Below, in pieces: positions 61,255 to 64,000 of a stretch of 64,000 nt of DNA; within the stretch, counting starts at the first letter, position 1; each line of letters starts with the position of its first letter. The stretch lies in the NCBI GenBank assembly GCA_003543135.1, contig DPJG01000021.1:57476-121475 (forward strand). Direction: 5' to 3'. The DNA comes from Rheinheimera sp. (GTDB lineage Bacteria > Pseudomonadota > Gammaproteobacteria > Enterobacterales > Alteromonadaceae). The notes under the pieces were generated by a model that saw nothing but the letters and a program-made list of their open reading frames with translations, ran no database searches and was not told the origin of the DNA. Both the position numbers and the translations under genes were made by a program.

Positions 61255-64000
61255 ATGGCACGCTTATCAGACGCACTGATTGCACAAATCAAACAAGAAG
61301 TGGACCTGCTGCGGCTGGTACAAAGTCAGGGTTATGCGGTGCAGGCGCATGGCGTCAAAGACAAAGCCATCTGCTGCCCGTTCCATGCCGATGACACTGC
61401 CAGTTGCATCATTACGCCGTCACAAAACCTGTTTCATTGCTTTGGTTGTGGCGCGGCAGGCTCGGTGATTGACTGGGTGATGAAAACTCAAGGCGTCAGC
61501 TTCCGCCATGCGGTGGAAATCTTGCAAAAAGACACTTCCTTCTTAGCTGCCGGAGCTGCGTCAACACCACACAGAGCGCAGCCGGTCCAACCCAAAGCGG
61601 TGAAGTACGGCACCACCCAAAAGCTGCCAACCCCGCTGGCCACGGATGCAGACCTGCAAGCCACGTTGCAGCAAGTGGTGAACTATTACCACGAGACGTT
61701 AAAACAAAGCCCGGAAGCGCTGGATTACCTCAAACAACGGGGGCTGGCGCATCCGGAGCTGATTGAGACCTTTAAGCTTGGGTATGCCAACCGCACCTTG
61801 GGCTATCGTTTACCCCAAAAGAACCGCCAAACCGGCGCAGAGCTTCGCGGCAAACTGCAACAGCTGGGCATTTTACGTGCATCCGGCCATGAGCATTTTA
61901 ATGGCTCGGTGGTGGTGCCGGTGTTTGGCGAACAGGGCCAGGTGCTGGAAATGTATGGCCGTAAGCTCTTAGACAACCTTCGCAAAGGCACCCCCAAACA
62001 TACCTATCTGCCGGGGCCACATGCTGGCGTGTGGAACAGCCAGGCACTGATAGCATCGGATGAAATCATCCTGTGCGAAAGCCTGATTGATGCGATGACG
62101 TTCTGGGTGCACGGTTTTAGAAATGTCACGGCAAGTTATGGCACCAATGGTTTTACTGACGATCACTTAGCAGCCTTTAAGCAGCATGGCATCAAGCGGG
62201 TGCTGATAGCCTATGACAGAGACGATGCCGGTGAGCAGGCGGCAGAAACCTTGGCTGCAACCCTGATGGCTGAAGGCTTTGACGTGTTCCGCATCCTGTT
62301 CCCTAAAGGCATGGATGCCAATGAATATGCCCGTCAGGTGAAACCTGCCCAAAAAAGCTTGGGGCTTGCGATTAGGAAAGCTGAGTGGCTGGGCAATGGC
62401 AAAGCGCCGGTGATCAGCAGCTCGGCGCAACAAGCCGTTATCGATATGGAAACGGGTGAGATTATGGTTCCTGCCGAGTCAGAAGATACCACTCTCTTAG
62501 CTGCTTTAGAGCCAACCGAAGCGGCAGCAATACCAGCACAAGCCTTACCAGAAAAGGCCATGGCTCAGGCGGATAACGAGCTGGTTGTGACCTTAGAAAA
62601 CCGCCGTTACCGCATCCGTGGCCTTGATAAAAACCCGTCTTACGAGCAGCTTAAAATCAACTTGCTGGTGAGCCTTGATGACCAATTCCATATTGATAAC
62701 CTTGATATTTACTCGGCCCGCGCCCGGCAGATGTTTATCAAACAGGCATCACAGGAGCTGTGCGTACCGGAAGACGAGCTAAAAAAAGACTTAGGCCGTT
62801 TGCTGTTGCAACTTGAAGCCATGCAGGAGCAAAAGCTTAAACAGCAGCGTGACCCGTCGCCACAGGTGAGCCTGACAGCGCAAGAGCGAAGTCAGGCGCT
62901 GGGGCTGTTGCAAGACCCATCCCTTCTTAGCCGCATTCTGGCTGACTTCGAGGCCTGCGGGGTGATTGGGGAGGAGAGCAACAAGCTGGTCGGCTACTTA
63001 GCCGCCGTGTCGCGCAAGTTAGACCGGCCCTTGGCGGTGATGATCCAAAGCTCCTCCGCCGCGGGCAAATCCAGCCTGATGGACGCGGTGCTGAATATGG
63101 TGCCACCGGAAGAGCGGGTGCAGTTCAGTGCCATGACCGGCCAGAGCCTGTTTTATATGGGCGAGACCAACCTGAAGCACAAGATACTGGCCATCAGCGA
63201 AGAAGAAGGCGCAGATCAGGCATCCTATGCGCTGAAACTGCTGCAATCGGAGGGCGAAGTCAGCATTGCCTCGACCGGCAAAAACGCCGTGACCGGCAAC
63301 TTAGAGACCCAGCAATACAAGGTGGAAGGCCCGGTGATGCTGATGATGACCACCACGGCGATTGATATTGACGAAGAGCTGATGAACCGCTGTCTGGTGT
63401 TGTCGGTCAATGAGTCGCGCGAGCAGACCGAGGCCATTCACCGGATGCAGCGCAAGCGCCAGACCTTAGAGGGATTACTTGCTGAGCACAGCAAGCAGGA
63501 TGTAATTGGCTTGCATCAAAATGCGCAGCGTCTGCTGCGGCCACTGCTGGTTGCCAATCCTTATGCTGAGCAACTGACGTTCCTCAGTGATAAAACCCGC
63601 ACCCGGCGCGACCATATGAAGTATTTAACCTTGATACGCTCGATTGCCTTGCTGCATCAGTATCAGCGCGAGATTAAGCGGGTGGAACACCATGGCCAGT
63701 CATTGGAATATATCGAAGTCACGCAAGCGGATATCCGCGTAGCCAACGAGCTGGCGCATGAAGTGCTGGGCCGCACGCTGGACGAGCTGCCACCGCAAAG
63801 CCGTAAGTTGCTCCAGCTGATTTACCAGATGGTGACTGCTGCTTGCACAGCAAGCAGGGTCAAACAAAGTGACTACCGCTTCAGCCGCAAGGATGTACGC
63901 AATGACAGCGGCTGGGGCAATACCCAGCTCAAAGTGCATCTGCATCGTTTAGAAGAAATGGAATATCTGCTCGTTCATCGCGGGGGCCGGGGGCAGTCGT
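61255..64000 (+). CDS. CHC2 zinc-finger/TOPRIM/P-loop primase-helicase-like protein (runs off the window)
   Basis: At least 915 codons, open to the window edge. Order: CHC2-type zinc finger with C41, H44, C62 and C65 (CPFH and HCFGCG); a TOPRIM domain with E275 (CESLIDA) and D321/D323 (YDRDDAG); an Ala-rich linker; a second domain (about 440-530); an ATPase part with Walker A SSAAGKSS (K605) and an acidic Walker B-like AISEEEG; and a C-terminal winged-helix-like end. Primase and ATPase on one chain, divergent from an XRE repressor, is typical of replication genes in integrated phage-like or satellite elements. The C-terminus lies outside the window. Confidence 0.8.
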   Translation, partial: MARLSDALIAQIKQEVDLLRLVQSQGYAVQAHGVKDKAICCPFHADDTASCIITPSQNLFHCFGCGAAGSVIDWVMKTQGVSFRHAVEILQKDTSFLAAGAASTPHRAQPVQPKAVKYGTTQKLPTPLATDADLQATLQQVVNYYHETLKQSPEALDYLKQRGLAHPELIETFKLGYANRTLGYRLPQKNRQTGAELRGKLQQLGILRASGHEHFNGSVVVPVFGEQGQVLEMYGRKLLDNLRKGTPKHTYLPGPHAGVWNSQALIASDEIILCESLIDAMTFWVHGFRNVTASYGTNGFTDDHLAAFKQHGIKRVLIAYDRDDAGEQAAETLAATLMAEGFDVFRILFPKGMDANEYARQVKPAQKSLGLAIRKAEWLGNGKAPVISSSAQQAVIDMETGEIMVPAESEDTTLLAALEPTEAAAIPAQALPEKAMAQADNELVVTLENRRYRIRGLDKNPSYEQLKINLLVSLDDQFHIDNLDIYSARARQMFIKQASQELCVPEDELKKDLGRLLLQLEAMQEQKLKQQRDPSPQVSLTAQERSQALGLLQDPSLLSRILADFEACGVIGEESNKLVGYLAAVSRKLDRPLAVMIQSSSAAGKSSLMDAVLNMVPPEERVQFSAMTGQSLFYMGETNLKHKILAISEEEGADQASYALKLLQSEGEVSIASTGKNAVTGNLETQQYKVEGPVMLMMTTTAIDIDEELMNRCLVLSVNESREQTEAIHRMQRKRQTLEGLLAEHSKQDVIGLHQNAQRLLRPLLVANPYAEQLTFLSDKTRTRRDHMKYLTLIRSIALLHQYQREIKRVEHHGQSLEYIEVTQADIRVANELAHEVLGRTLDELPPQSRKLLQLIYQMVTAACTASRVKQSDYRFSRKDVRNDSGWGNTQLKVHLHRLEEMEYLLVHRGGRGQS

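Noticed and set aside
1-64000. CRISPR arrays or rRNA genes
   Set aside because: No regularly spaced short direct repeats and no rRNA-like sequence were seen.

Overview
The window reads as a gammaproteobacterial chromosome segment, probably from the Rheinheimera/Alishewanella/Alteromonadales neighbourhood. This is inferred from glutamine-rich proteins, a TonB-receptor/LysR style of metabolism and mid-range GC; no rRNA or other marker fixes it. The left 5.7 kb is ordinary chromosome: the end of an unknown gene, a membrane diguanylate cyclase, a signal-peptide protein, a DUF445 membrane protein, a thioredoxin-fold protein, an esterase and a small ABM-like protein. || From 5.7 to 6.2 kb lies a gene-free stretch full of perfect hairpins. 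It ends in the 3' half of a minus-strand tRNA-Arg(CCG) with its own terminator, cut at the anticodon loop. This is the classic scar of a tRNA-targeting integrative element, so DNA from about 6191 rightwards is probably acquired. It starts with a Fic-family gene behind an iterated GCGCCA operator and a three-gene recombination module: a ParB-like protein and two very large tyrosine recombinases of 804 and 1066 aa. No intact tRNA-Arg was seen further right, so the other end of the island is unresolved and may lie outside the window. || From 14.4 to 20.5 kb is a small catabolic locus: a LysR regulator facing a TonB-dependent receptor, an N-formylglutamate amidohydrolase-family enzyme and a YfcC-type carrier. 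|| From 21.0 to 41.3 kb is one unidirectional, tightly overlapping cluster of flagellar-type genes: TPR-fliQ-fliR-flhB-flhA-flgF-flgG-flgA-flgH-flgI-flgB-flgC-fliE-fliF-miniFliG-fliH-fliI-fliJ-fliK-flgD-flgE-fliM/sctQ-fliN-fliO-fliP-fliA-TPR-orf113. It encodes the export gate, ATPase, MS ring, rod, hook, P and L rings and a sigma-28-like factor. It has no flagellin, FlgK/FlgL, FliD/FliS, MotA/MotB or chemotaxis gene and no full FliG; a 102-aa protein sits in the FliG slot, and FliM lacks the CheY-binding N-terminus. It looks like a hook-ended, non-rotating secretion machine derived from a flagellum. || Directly downstream, behind a leader hairpin whose 3' arm contains the ribosome binding site, is one 5513-codon gene. 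It encodes YD/Rhs-type repeats, four tandem Ig/cadherin-like modules, more YD repeats, a LysM domain, a hydrophobic Ala/Gly-rich segment and a C-terminal toxin-like domain. A 96-aa overlapping gene, probably immunity, follows, then a terminator. The protein has no Sec signal and no PAAR or VgrG partner, so the adjacent flagellar-type exporter is the natural candidate for its secretion. This pairing is the main find of the window. || From 58.3 kb to the end: an IS66-family element (58490-60942, 13-bp inverted repeats, 8-bp target duplication) splits a small XRE repressor gene. The repressor faces a CHC2-zinc-finger/TOPRIM/P-loop primase-helicase-like gene that runs off the window, probably part of another integrated replicon.
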